The translations under genes were made by a program, and so were the position numbers. DNA of 17,096 bases from VGCC01 sp964495555 (GTDB lineage: Bacteria > Actinomycetota > Actinomycetes > S36-B12): contig CAZBWA010000034.1 of NCBI GenBank assembly GCA_964495555.1, forward strand, positions 1 through 17,096, in the 5' to 3' direction. The number at the start of each line of letters is the position of its first letter. Position 1 is the stretch's first letter. The notes beneath the pieces were generated by a model, which ran no database searches, was not told where the DNA came from, and saw nothing but the letters and a program-made list of their open reading frames with translations. Of the stretch, positions 1 through 5,184 are shown piece after piece.

Positions 1-237
1 GGTAAGGCGGCGCGCGATCAACTCGTCCACGCTGATGCCCAGGTCCTTGGCCTCGTTCTTCAGGCGCTTTCGTAGTTCCTTGGGGACCTTGACCTTCACG
101 GACACGGACTTCTGCTTCTTCACGGCATCGGCACTGGAGGAACCCTTGCGTGCCGCGAGCGGATTCGGCGCGGGTTCAGTCGGTGGCGTATCGGCCTTGC
201 GCAGGGCGCGACGCGGAGTGGGATCGAACTCAGGCAC
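1..237 (-). CDS. Ribbon-helix-helix DNA-binding protein, ParA partner (C-terminus beyond window)
   Basis: Reading from the GTG at 237 towards position 1 gives 79 open codons with no stop, so the gene leaves the window. Residues 1-44 are Pro/Ala/Lys-rich and look disordered. Residues 45-51 form an alternating beta strand (SVSVKVKV), and 52-78 contain two basic amphipathic helices (PKELRKRLKNEAKDLG, then VDELIARRL). This is the strand-helix-helix layout of MetJ/Arc-type DNA binders. The start is supported by GGAGG five bases upstream, lying inside the last codons of parA. The GTG overlaps the parA stop by 8 nt, so translation is probably coupled. In ParA systems the second gene is often a centromere-binding protein of this fold (ParG and omega types). 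That role is inferred here from fold and position. An antitoxin-like repressor is the alternative, but no toxin is visible. Confidence 0.75.
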   Translation of the reverse strand, partial: MPEFDPTPRRALRKADTPPTEPAPNPLAARKGSSSADAVKKQKSVSVKVKVPKELRKRLKNEAKDLGISVDELIARRLT

Positions 238-1000
238 GTGATCCTCCCGGGACCAGGTCGTCGAGCAGGACGTCGAAGAGACCGGAGAGTTCGGTTCCTG
301 CAGGTGATTCCCACGCGTGGATCGGCATGCCGGCGGCCTCACTCTGCGGGATCGCGTTGCGCTCCGGGATGCGTGTGGGGGAGACCAGGGATCCATAGAA
401 CTCCTCGAGTTCCTGCACCCGCTGACGATGCTCCGCGACGGTCATGCGAGCGCGATTCACCACGACGAGGGAGCGGGTGAGGGCGGGATTGGAGGTGCGG
501 CGGATGGTGTCGATCGCCTCGAGTGCCTGCTGCGCCCCGCGGAGAGCGAAGAAGCCGGGTTCGGTCACGACCAGCGCGGTGTTCGCCACGTGCAGGGCGT
601 TGCGCGTCATCTCCCCGAGGGAGGGCGGGCAGTCGATGAGCACGATGTCCTGCTGGCGCGGAATGCTCGCCAGGGCGACGCGCAGGCGCTGCGCGGAGTT
701 GGGACCAGTGGACTGCGTGCGGTTCTCCAGCGACGCCTCCGATGCCAGCACGATCACGTGGTCACCCCACGTAGTAGCCGTGATCGCCTCGGCCGCGATG
801 CCCGGGCGCGAGTCGGCGAGGACGTCGCTGACGGTAAACCCCGGCTCGTCCACGCCGAGTCCGATGGTGGCGTTCGCCTGCGGGTCGAGATCGATGACGA
901 GTGTGCGCCAGTTGCGCTTCCACGCGGCACTCGCCAGCCCCAGGGTGACGGTGGTCTTGCCCACGCCACCCTTCATGGACAGGACGGCGATGGTGGGCAC
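230..1000 (-). CDS. parA: ParA/MinD-family ATPase
   Basis: A 256-residue ParA-type P-loop ATPase, which dimerises on ATP, binds DNA non-specifically and positions cargo such as plasmids, chromosome origins or protein bodies. The deviant Walker A KGGVGKTT lies at residues 10-17 (signature Lys10), the switch segment DLDPQANAT at 37-45, and the Walker B-like strand IVLIDCPPSLG at 119-129. It has no N-terminal helix-turn-helix, so it is the small Soj/ParF-like form. I chose the GTG at 1000 because the P-loop begins only nine residues later, as is normal, and because TATTGT lies exactly six bases upstream with no SD site, which suggests a leaderless mRNA. The open frame extends further upstream, but that part overlaps the photolyase and is not ParA-like. 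The next gene is a ribbon-helix-helix protein starting inside its stop. No parS-like repeat was found. Confidence 0.9.
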   Translation of the reverse strand: MPTIAVLSMKGGVGKTTVTLGLASAAWKRNWRTLVIDLDPQANATIGLGVDEPGFTVSDVLADSRPGIAAEAITATTWGDHVIVLASEASLENRTQSTGPNSAQRLRVALASIPRQQDIVLIDCPPSLGEMTRNALHVANTALVVTEPGFFALRGAQQALEAIDTIRRTSNPALTRSLVVVNRARMTVAEHRQRVQELEEFYGSLVSPTRIPERNAIPQSEAAGMPIHAWESPAGTELSGLFDVLLDDLVPGGSRA

Positions 1001-1012
1001 TCGGGAACAATA
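1001..1012 (-). promoter_or_regulatory. Putative leaderless promoter -10 of parA
   Basis: On the minus strand TATTGT (1012-1007) matches the actinobacterial -10 pattern TANNNT. It is followed by six bases and then the GTG of parA. No SD is present in the 32-nt gap to the photolyase stop. A weak -35 candidate, CTGAGG, lies 18 bases further up and overlaps the end of the photolyase gene. Confidence 0.5.
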
Positions 1013-1032
1013 GAACGTCGAGGTGAACGGCC

Positions 1033-2370
1033 TCAGCGACCCTTGATCGCGGCGAAGTCCGCGAGGGCGACCTGCCGTTCGTGCGCGTGATCCACGATCG
1101 GCTCCGGATAGCCGTGGGCGTACCCGTCGATGCAGTTCCACGGCTGGTGCACGGCTGCACCCGGGATATGGGCGAGCTCGGGGATATACCGGCGCACGTA
1201 ATCGCCGTCGGGGTCGAACTTCTCACCCTGGCCGATCGGGTTGAACACGCGGTAGAACGGAGAGGCGTCCGTTCCGCACCCGGCGGTCCATTGCCACCCG
1301 TGGCTGTTGCTCGCCACATCACCGTCGCGCAGCATGCGCATGAAGTGCTCGGCACCGCGCTGCCAGGGCAGATGCAGATCCTTGACCAGGAAGCTCGCCA
1401 CCACCATGCGCACGCGGTTGTGCATCCATCCCTCATCGCGCAGCTGACGCATGCCCGCATCCACGAACGGGAAGCCGGTCATGCCGTTCGTCCAAGCCTC
1501 GAGGAACTCCTCGGCCTGCGTCCCCGTGGTCCAGCGCATGATCGTGTCGTAGCGGGCATCCAGGGAGTGCGTGGTGCTGGCGGGGTTGTGGAACAAGACG
1601 TCCGCATAGAACTCGCGCCAACAGATCTCCTTGCGGAACACCTCGTCGGCGTCACCCAGGTCGGCCAGCAGTGAGCGCGGGTGGATCTCCCCGAAGCGCA
1701 GGTACTGGCTCAGGCTCGAGGTTCCTGCCAGGTCGGGTCGGTTGCGCAGGTCCGCGTAGTCGGCCAGTCCCGTGGCGCGGAAGGTCTCCCAGCGCTCCCA
1801 CGCGGCGTCCTCTCCCGCAGGAGGCAACTCAATGGCAAGTTCCGCCGGGCTGGGGTAGCCCTCGCACTCGACCGGCATCCACCACTCGACATCCCCGGGG
1901 TCGTCAGCCGGGGCGCGCCAGCCATGCTGCATCCACGCCTTGTAGAAGGGGGTGTAGACGCGGTAGGCGGTGCCGTCTGATTTCGTCACCCGTCCCGGGG
2001 CCACCGCGTACGGCGATCCCGTACGGACGAGGGGGGTCGCCCCGAGGGCGGATTCGACCCGGGCATCCCGGGCCTGGCCGTAGGGGGAGTAGTCGGCGGC
2101 GATGTGCACCGCGTCGGCCTCGGCCGCCTTCGCGATCCGCGGCACGACCTCCTCAGGGCGGCCGTGGATGAGCAGCAGGTTGCGTCCGAGGCTGGCCCCC
2201 AGGGAGCGCAGGGAGGCCACCAGGTAGTTCTGCCGGACGGCTCCAGCCCGGTCCCAGAGGACCGGGTCCACCACGAAGAGGGGCACCACGGGCCCGGATT
2301 CCGCTGCGGCCAGGAGGGCCGGGTTATCGCGCAGCCGGAGGTCCCGGCGGAACCACAGGACCGAGGCCAT
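1033..2370 (-). CDS. phr: Deoxyribodipyrimidine photolyase (cryptochrome/photolyase class I)
   Basis: A 445-residue flavoprotein that uses blue light to split cyclobutane pyrimidine dimers in DNA. The N-terminal antenna-binding Rossmann domain begins with LWFRRDLRLRDNPAL (5-19). The C-terminal FAD/DNA domain (about 200-445) carries SQYLRFGEIHPRSL, KEICWREFYADVLFHNP, GWMHNRVRM (314-322), SNSHGWQWTAGCGTDA and FNPIGQGEKFDPDGDYVRRY, all hallmarks of class I CPD photolyases. By my alignment from memory the electron-transfer Trp triad is kept as W280, W336 and W359. Length is normal for the family. The ATG at 2370 has no convincing SD but has TACGGT exactly six bases upstream, so a leaderless mRNA is likely. 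It is transcribed away from the riboswitch-led operon, and parA follows 32 nt downstream. Cyclobutane-dimer rather than 6-4 specificity is a family-level inference. Confidence 0.95.
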   Translation of the reverse strand: MASVLWFRRDLRLRDNPALLAAAESGPVVPLFVVDPVLWDRAGAVRQNYLVASLRSLGASLGRNLLLIHGRPEEVVPRIAKAAEADAVHIAADYSPYGQARDARVESALGATPLVRTGSPYAVAPGRVTKSDGTAYRVYTPFYKAWMQHGWRAPADDPGDVEWWMPVECEGYPSPAELAIELPPAGEDAAWERWETFRATGLADYADLRNRPDLAGTSSLSQYLRFGEIHPRSLLADLGDADEVFRKEICWREFYADVLFHNPASTTHSLDARYDTIMRWTTGTQAEEFLEAWTNGMTGFPFVDAGMRQLRDEGWMHNRVRMVVASFLVKDLHLPWQRGAEHFMRMLRDGDVASNSHGWQWTAGCGTDASPFYRVFNPIGQGEKFDPDGDYVRRYIPELAHIPGAAVHQPWNCIDGYAHGYPEPIVDHAHERQVALADFAAIKGR

Positions 2371-2382
2371 GGGCCCACCGTA
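2371..2382 (-). promoter_or_regulatory. Putative leaderless promoter -10 of phr
   Basis: TACGGT on the minus strand (2382-2377) fits TANNNT. It is followed by GGGCCC and then the ATG of the photolyase, the same six-base spacing seen at parA. No -35 is clear. Confidence 0.45.
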
Positions 2383-2392
2383 GGGGTCCCGG

Positions 2393-2421
2393 TTGCGCCC
2401 CGCCCGGGGCTCTGGCAGCCT
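2393..2421 (+). promoter_or_regulatory. Candidate promoter of the riboswitch-led operon
   Basis: TTGCGC (2393-2398) lies 17 bases before CAGCCT (2416-2421). This would start transcription at about 2428, right at the first base pair of the riboswitch aptamer. The -10 is a poor match (only A2 and T6 agree), so the call rests mainly on its position relative to the aptamer. Confidence 0.3.
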
Positions 2422-2428
2422 GCTCCCA

Positions 2429-2519
2429 GCAAGGGGAGTATCCCCGCGCCGATGGTCGTCAATACGGTGCGTAGCACCCGGTCATCGGGCCGACAGTGGT
2501 CGGTGGCGAGAGACCTTGT
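2429..2519 (+). ncRNA. yybP-ykoY (manganese) riboswitch aptamer
   Basis: The conserved parts of the yybP-ykoY aptamer are present in order, as I recall them: AAGGGGAGTATCCCC (2431-2445), GTCGTCAATACGG (2455-2467), CCGGTCATCGGGCCGAC (2478-2494) and GCGAGAGACCTTG (2506-2518). The expected helices form: P1 pairs GCAAGG (2429-2434) with CCTTGT (2514-2519, one G-U pair); CCGATG (2449-2454) pairs with CATCGG (2483-2488); GGTGC-GTA-GCACC makes a hairpin (2466-2478); and CCGAC (2490-2494) pairs with GTCGG (2499-2503). In this class Mn2+ docks the GGGGAGUA loop against the other arm and stabilises P1, usually switching on Mn2+ efflux or TerC-type genes. Here the downstream genes are Gre-like, sbtA, sbtB and ideR, which is unusual. 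Confidence 0.85.
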
Positions 2520-2560
2520 GGCAGAAGCGGCTTCGGCCGCCTGACACAAGGAGGCGCCTC
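2514..2560 (+). promoter_or_regulatory. Riboswitch expression platform: SD-sequestering hairpin
   Basis: CCTTGTG (2514-2520) pairs perfectly with CACAAGG (2545-2551). Inside it CAG pairs with CTG, and GCGGC-TTCG-GCCGC (2527-2540) closes with a UUCG tetraloop. The right arm contains the first half of a strong SD, AAGGAGG (2548-2554). The left arm is also the 3' strand of aptamer helix P1, so the two folds exclude each other. Predicted logic: Mn2+-bound aptamer keeps CCTTGT in P1 and frees the SD (ON); without Mn2+ the long hairpin forms and hides it (OFF). No U-run follows, so it is not an intrinsic terminator. A perfect 10-nt palindrome GAGGCGCCTC (2551-2560) adjoins it, of unknown significance. 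Confidence 0.75.
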
Positions 2561-2567
2561 ATCATCC

Positions 2568-2621
2568 ATGTATCTCGCTCCACCCTTCCCTTCTTCTCTT
2601 CCTTTCCTATCCCTTCCATGA
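2568..2621 (+). CDS. 17-codon leader ORF
   Basis: An ATG lies 13 nt after the switchable SD AAGGAGG and opens a 17-codon frame encoding MYLAPPFPSSLPFLSLP, rich in Pro, Leu, Ser and Phe, ending in TGA. It is the first start codon after the riboswitch and is in the place of a regulatory leader peptide. Its span covers almost exactly a 42-nt tract without G (2578-2619). Its stop overlaps the next ATG as ATGA. The SD spacing is longer than ideal, and so short a frame could arise by chance. The link to the SD and the ATGA chain argue for translation. No function for the peptide itself is claimed. Confidence 0.45.
   Translation: MYLAPPFPSSLPFLSLP
2578..2619 (+). promoter_or_regulatory. G-free pyrimidine tract, possible Rho-loading (rut-like) site
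   Basis: These 42 nt hold 21 C, 18 T, 3 A and no G, striking in such a G-rich neighbourhood. C-rich, G-poor, unstructured RNA is what Rho binds. Because the 17-codon leader ORF covers it, ribosomes let through by the riboswitch would mask it. When the SD is hidden it would be bare. Rho use is inference. Confidence 0.35.
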
Positions 2622-2641
2622 CCGATGTGAGGTTGCCATGA
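2618..2641 (+). CDS. 7-codon linker ORF
   Basis: An ATG sharing ATGA with the stop of the 17-codon ORF opens MTDVRLP, whose stop in turn shares ATGA with the start of the Gre-like gene at 2638. The GTGAGG inside it (2626-2631) is the SD-like element for the Gre-like gene. It may only pass terminating ribosomes along the chain. It is too short to support on its own. Confidence 0.3.
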   Translation: MTDVRLP

Positions 2642-3138
2642 TCGCTGTCGAGCAAGGTCCCACCCGTGAGTCCTATCGAGGTCCCGCCTGCGTCACCATC
2701 CGGGGACGCGAGTTGATCGAGGAGCGCATCGCCGACATCCGCGAGCGTCGGCTAGCCGAGCTGCGGCCGCTCCTCGTCGAGCATGAGCGCGATGAGCGCT
2801 ACGTCACCGAGTTCGAGAACCTCCTCGAGGAGGCGGCCCGCTGGGAGGCGTTCCTCAGCGAAGCGAAGGTCCTCGATCCCAAGGCCGCGGTCAAGGCCGG
2901 ACGGGTCGACCTCGGCGTGCGGGCACGTGTCCGCACCCAGAACGGAGATGAGATCTGGGTCATCCCGGTGCATCCGGCCGAGGGCTTCCTGGATGACGAG
3001 CGCATCTCCGCGGCCTCGCCCCTCGGGTCTGCCATCCTTGGCGCACGCAAGGGCGAGACCGTCGAGGTCGATGCACCGGTGGGCACCTGGCAGTGCACCA
3101 TCCTCGACGTCGCTCGGGAGCCAGCGAACCGGAAGTAG
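2638..3138 (+). CDS. GreA/GreB-family transcription factor, divergent
   Basis: A 166-residue protein with the Gre layout: a charged, coiled-coil N-terminal hairpin (about 24-76) and an FKBP-like C-terminal domain (about 90-160) with the family signature SPLGSAILGARKGETVEV (127-144). Gre factors insert the coiled coil into the RNA-polymerase secondary channel, where two acidic tip residues help a catalytic metal cut backtracked RNA. In classical GreA the tip reads roughly GDLKENAEY. Here the matching place is ERDERYVTEF (50-59), which keeps some acids but not the motif, so it may be a regulator rather than a cleavage factor. About 20 extra residues precede the coiled coil. The ATG at 2638 follows GTGAGG and overlaps the upstream mini-ORF stop. 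It is the first substantial gene of the Mn2+-riboswitch operon, and sbtA starts 24 nt after its stop. Confidence 0.75.
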   Translation: MIAVEQGPTRESYRGPACVTIRGRELIEERIADIRERRLAELRPLLVEHERDERYVTEFENLLEEAARWEAFLSEAKVLDPKAAVKAGRVDLGVRARVRTQNGDEIWVIPVHPAEGFLDDERISAASPLGSAILGARKGETVEVDAPVGTWQCTILDVAREPANRK

Positions 3139-3162
3139 TCGTCGTCGGAGAGGAGGTCGGAC

Positions 3163-4122
3163 GTGAGCGCCGAACTCCTCACCGCGAGCATCTTCTCCGT
3201 TCCGGTCCTGGCGTTCGCGCTCGGAATCGTCGCCGCACTTCTCCGTGCGGACCTGCGTCTTCCCGACGCGGTGTACCAGGCGATCTCGATGTACCTGCTG
3301 CTCGCCATCGGGCTCAAGGGTGGCGTCGCGCTGCGCGAGCAGTCGGTCACCGACGTGGCCGGTCCCGTCGCTGCGGCCATCGCGTTAGGCATCGTCATCC
3401 CGATCCTCGCGTTCGCCGTGCTACGGGGGATCACGCGACTCGACCCGGTCGACCGCGGGGCGATGGCTGCGCACTACGGCTCCACCTCCCTGGTCACATT
3501 CACCGCGGCTCTCGTCTTCCTCGACGCGAGTTCGATCCCCTACGAGGGATACGTCGCGACCCTCCTGGCAATCATGGAGATCCCCGGCATCCTGGTCGGA
3601 TTGATGCTCGCTGGACGCGCCTCGCGCACATCCACGTGGGGTAGATCGCTGCGCGAGGTCCTCACGGGGCGCTCCATCCTCCTGCTCGCCGGTGGACTCG
3701 TGATCGGCGTGATCACCGGACCCATGGGCTACGAGCGGGTGGAGCCGTTCTTCGGCACGCTGTTCACCGGCATCCTCGCGCTCTTCCTGCTCGAAATGGG
3801 TGTGCTCGCGGGGCGCAGGCTCGGCAGCATCCGTGAGGCCGGTTGGGGACTGCTCGCCTTCGCGATCGTCTTCCCCGTCGTCGTCGGCGCGCTGGGCATC
3901 GTCACCGGAGCGGCCGTGGGTCTCTCGGAGGGAGGCGCCATGGTGCTCGGGGTGCTCTGCGCGAGCGCGTCCTATATCGCCGCCCCCGCGGCCGTGCGCC
4001 TCGCGCTGCCCACCGCGAACCCCGGCATCACGCTGACCACGAGTCTGGGCATCACCTTCCCGTTCAACCTCGTCATCGGCATCCCGCTCTACTGGTGGAT
4101 CGCCCAATCGGTGTCCTTCTAG
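3163..4122 (+). CDS. sbtA: SbtA-family (DUF897) Na+-dependent bicarbonate-type transporter
   Basis: A 319-residue, strongly hydrophobic membrane protein with about ten helices in two inverted halves. Family marks are GLKGGVAL (50-57), YGSTSLVTFTAA (105-116), LLEMGVLAGRRLG (209-221) and SASYIAAPAAVR to NPGITLTTSLG (268-295). The best-known relatives are cyanobacterial SbtA, Na+/HCO3- symporters. This copy is shorter because the central cytoplasmic loop between the halves is only about 15 residues (151-168). From memory, the cyanobacterial SSSDISGPP segment reads SASYIAAPA here, with Tyr271 replacing the Asp, as in many non-cyanobacterial members. The substrate is therefore not certain. GTG at 3163 has AGGAGG six bases upstream. 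The next gene is sbtB, its usual regulatory partner. Expression under a Mn2+ riboswitch is unexpected and leaves open a metal-linked role. Confidence 0.85.
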   Translation: MSAELLTASIFSVPVLAFALGIVAALLRADLRLPDAVYQAISMYLLLAIGLKGGVALREQSVTDVAGPVAAAIALGIVIPILAFAVLRGITRLDPVDRGAMAAHYGSTSLVTFTAALVFLDASSIPYEGYVATLLAIMEIPGILVGLMLAGRASRTSTWGRSLREVLTGRSILLLAGGLVIGVITGPMGYERVEPFFGTLFTGILALFLLEMGVLAGRRLGSIREAGWGLLAFAIVFPVVVGALGIVTGAAVGLSEGGAMVLGVLCASASYIAAPAAVRLALPTANPGITLTTSLGITFPFNLVIGIPLYWWIAQSVSF

Positions 4123-4132
4123 GAGGTAGGCC

Positions 4133-4468
4133 ATGACATCCCCCCGCACGCGCATGAAGTGTCTGACCATCGTCATCGAATCCCTGATCGAGCAGCGCTT
4201 GGCAGATGATCTGCGCGCATGTGGAGCCCGCGGCTGGACGATCACCCCCGCACGCGGCGTCGGCCCGAGGAATCGGCGCGTCAGTGAACTCGAGGGAGGG
4301 AACAGCAAGATCGAGGTGATCGTCGACGACTCTGTGTGCGAGCGCATCTGGGCGATGCTCGAGCGCGACTACTTCCCCAATTACGCAGTCACCGCGTGGC
4401 TGTCCGATGTCGAGGTCGCCCGTCCCGAGAGGTACGCCACCGATGACATTGGTAGCGTCGGAGGCTAG
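4133..4468 (+). CDS. sbtB: SbtB-type PII-like regulatory protein
   Basis: A 111-residue ferredoxin-like PII relative. SbtB trimers bind adenine nucleotides (cAMP, c-di-AMP, AMP, ATP or ADP in studied cyanobacteria) and dock on SbtA to control transport. Matches to the family are the first strand KCLTIVIES (9-17), GARGWTITPARGVGPRNRR (31-49) leading into the T-loop, NSKIEVIVDD (57-66) and FPNYAVTAWLSDVEVARPERY (81-101). The redox-active CGPxGC tail of some cyanobacterial SbtB is absent: the protein ends in a short Gly/Ser tail without Cys. The ATG at 4133 follows AGGAGG, which begins inside the sbtA stop codon. The 10-nt gap implies tight co-expression with sbtA. Standard GlnB/GlnK is less likely given the sbtA neighbour and the missing classical T-loop. 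Confidence 0.85.
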   Translation: MTSPRTRMKCLTIVIESLIEQRLADDLRACGARGWTITPARGVGPRNRRVSELEGGNSKIEVIVDDSVCERIWAMLERDYFPNYAVTAWLSDVEVARPERYATDDIGSVGG

Positions 4469-4494
4469 GTCCGTGGGATCCGTGGGGAGATGAC

Positions 4495-5184
4495 GTGAGC
4501 GACCTCATCGATACCACCGAGATGTACCTGAGGACCATCTACGAACTCGAAGAAGAGGGCATCGTCCCGATGCGCGCGCGGATCGCGGAGCGCCTGGGAC
4601 AGAGCGGGCCCACCGTGTCACAGACCGTGTCCCGTATGGAGCGCGATGGACTCGTCGTTGTCGAACCGGATCGTCATCTGACCCTGACCGAGCGTGGGTA
4701 CCGCGCCGCCACCCGTGTGATGCGCAAGCACCGTCTCGCCGAGTGCATGCTCGTCGACATCCTCAAGATGCCGTGGGAGGAGGTCCACGAGGAAGCCTGT
4801 CGCTGGGAGCACGTGATGAGCGACGCGGTGGAGCGCAGGCTCCTAGACGTCCTCGGCCACCCCACGGCCAGTCCGTACGGGAACCCCATTCCGGGCCTTG
4901 CCGAACTCGATCCGTCTGCGTCCGATGCGACCCTGGGTCGTGCGGGGCTGGTGCCCATCACCCAGGTTGTGAGCGAGGACGTGCAGCGTGTCACCGTGCG
5001 GCGCTTAGCCGAGACCATCCAGACGGACTTGGACGTGATGGCCCGCTTGCGTCGAGTGGGTGCGCTCCCCGGGGCGGACGTGAAGGTCTACCGGGCTGCC
5101 GAAGGCGTCATGGTCGGCAGTGCAGGGGAGTACGCCGAGATCCCCGAGGACGAGGCCGTCCACATCTTCGTGGAGTCGACCTAG
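4495..5184 (+). CDS. ideR: Iron-dependent repressor IdeR (DtxR family)
   Basis: A 229-residue metal-activated repressor of iron-uptake genes, very close to mycobacterial IdeR and corynebacterial DtxR. The winged helix (1-70) contains RIAERLGQSGPTVSQTVSRM. The ligands fall exactly on IdeR numbering: Met10, Cys102, Glu105 and His106 (site 1) and His79, Glu83 and His98 (site 2), within MRKHRLAE and EEVHEEACRWEH. An SH3-like domain follows from about residue 150. Site 1 with Cys102 and the full-length form point to the Fe-sensing DtxR/IdeR type, not MntR, although members can be activated by Mn2+ in vitro. GTG at 4495 has GGGGAG five bases upstream. It lies 26 nt after sbtB and is probably the last gene of the Mn2+-riboswitch operon. 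I saw no IdeR box nearby. Its TAG overlaps the tmsB stop on the other strand. Confidence 0.93.
   Translation: MSDLIDTTEMYLRTIYELEEEGIVPMRARIAERLGQSGPTVSQTVSRMERDGLVVVEPDRHLTLTERGYRAATRVMRKHRLAECMLVDILKMPWEEVHEEACRWEHVMSDAVERRLLDVLGHPTASPYGNPIPGLAELDPSASDATLGRAGLVPITQVVSEDVQRVTVRRLAETIQTDLDVMARLRRVGALPGADVKVYRAAEGVMVGSAGEYAEIPEDEAVHIFVEST

Noticed and set aside
230..1000. McdA carboxysome-positioning ATPase, suggested by the nearby bicarbonate-type transporter
   Set aside because: No carboxysome shell or RuBisCO genes are present, and the partner is a ribbon-helix-helix protein, unlike McdB.
2433..2445. GGGGA-GTA-TCCCC inverted repeat as a repressor operator
   Set aside because: It is explained by the conserved GGGGAGUA element and adjoining bases of the yybP-ykoY aptamer.
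2514..2551. Long hairpin with UUCG loop as an intrinsic terminator of the operon leader
   Set aside because: No U-run follows, and its right arm contains the SD. An SD-hiding role fits better.
3421..4347. 308-codon minus-strand open frame opposite sbtA
   Set aside because: It is a shadow of sbtA/sbtB: low-complexity, His/Glu/Arg-rich translation with no family features.
4469..4494. CCGTGGG direct repeat before ideR as an operator
   Set aside because: Two 6-7 nt copies in a 26-nt gap are too little to support a site, and they do not resemble an IdeR box.
4495..5184. MntR-type manganese regulator, tempting because of the Mn2+ riboswitch
   Set aside because: The ligand set (Met10, Cys102, Glu105, His106, plus His79, Glu83, His98) and full length with SH3-like domain match IdeR/DtxR.
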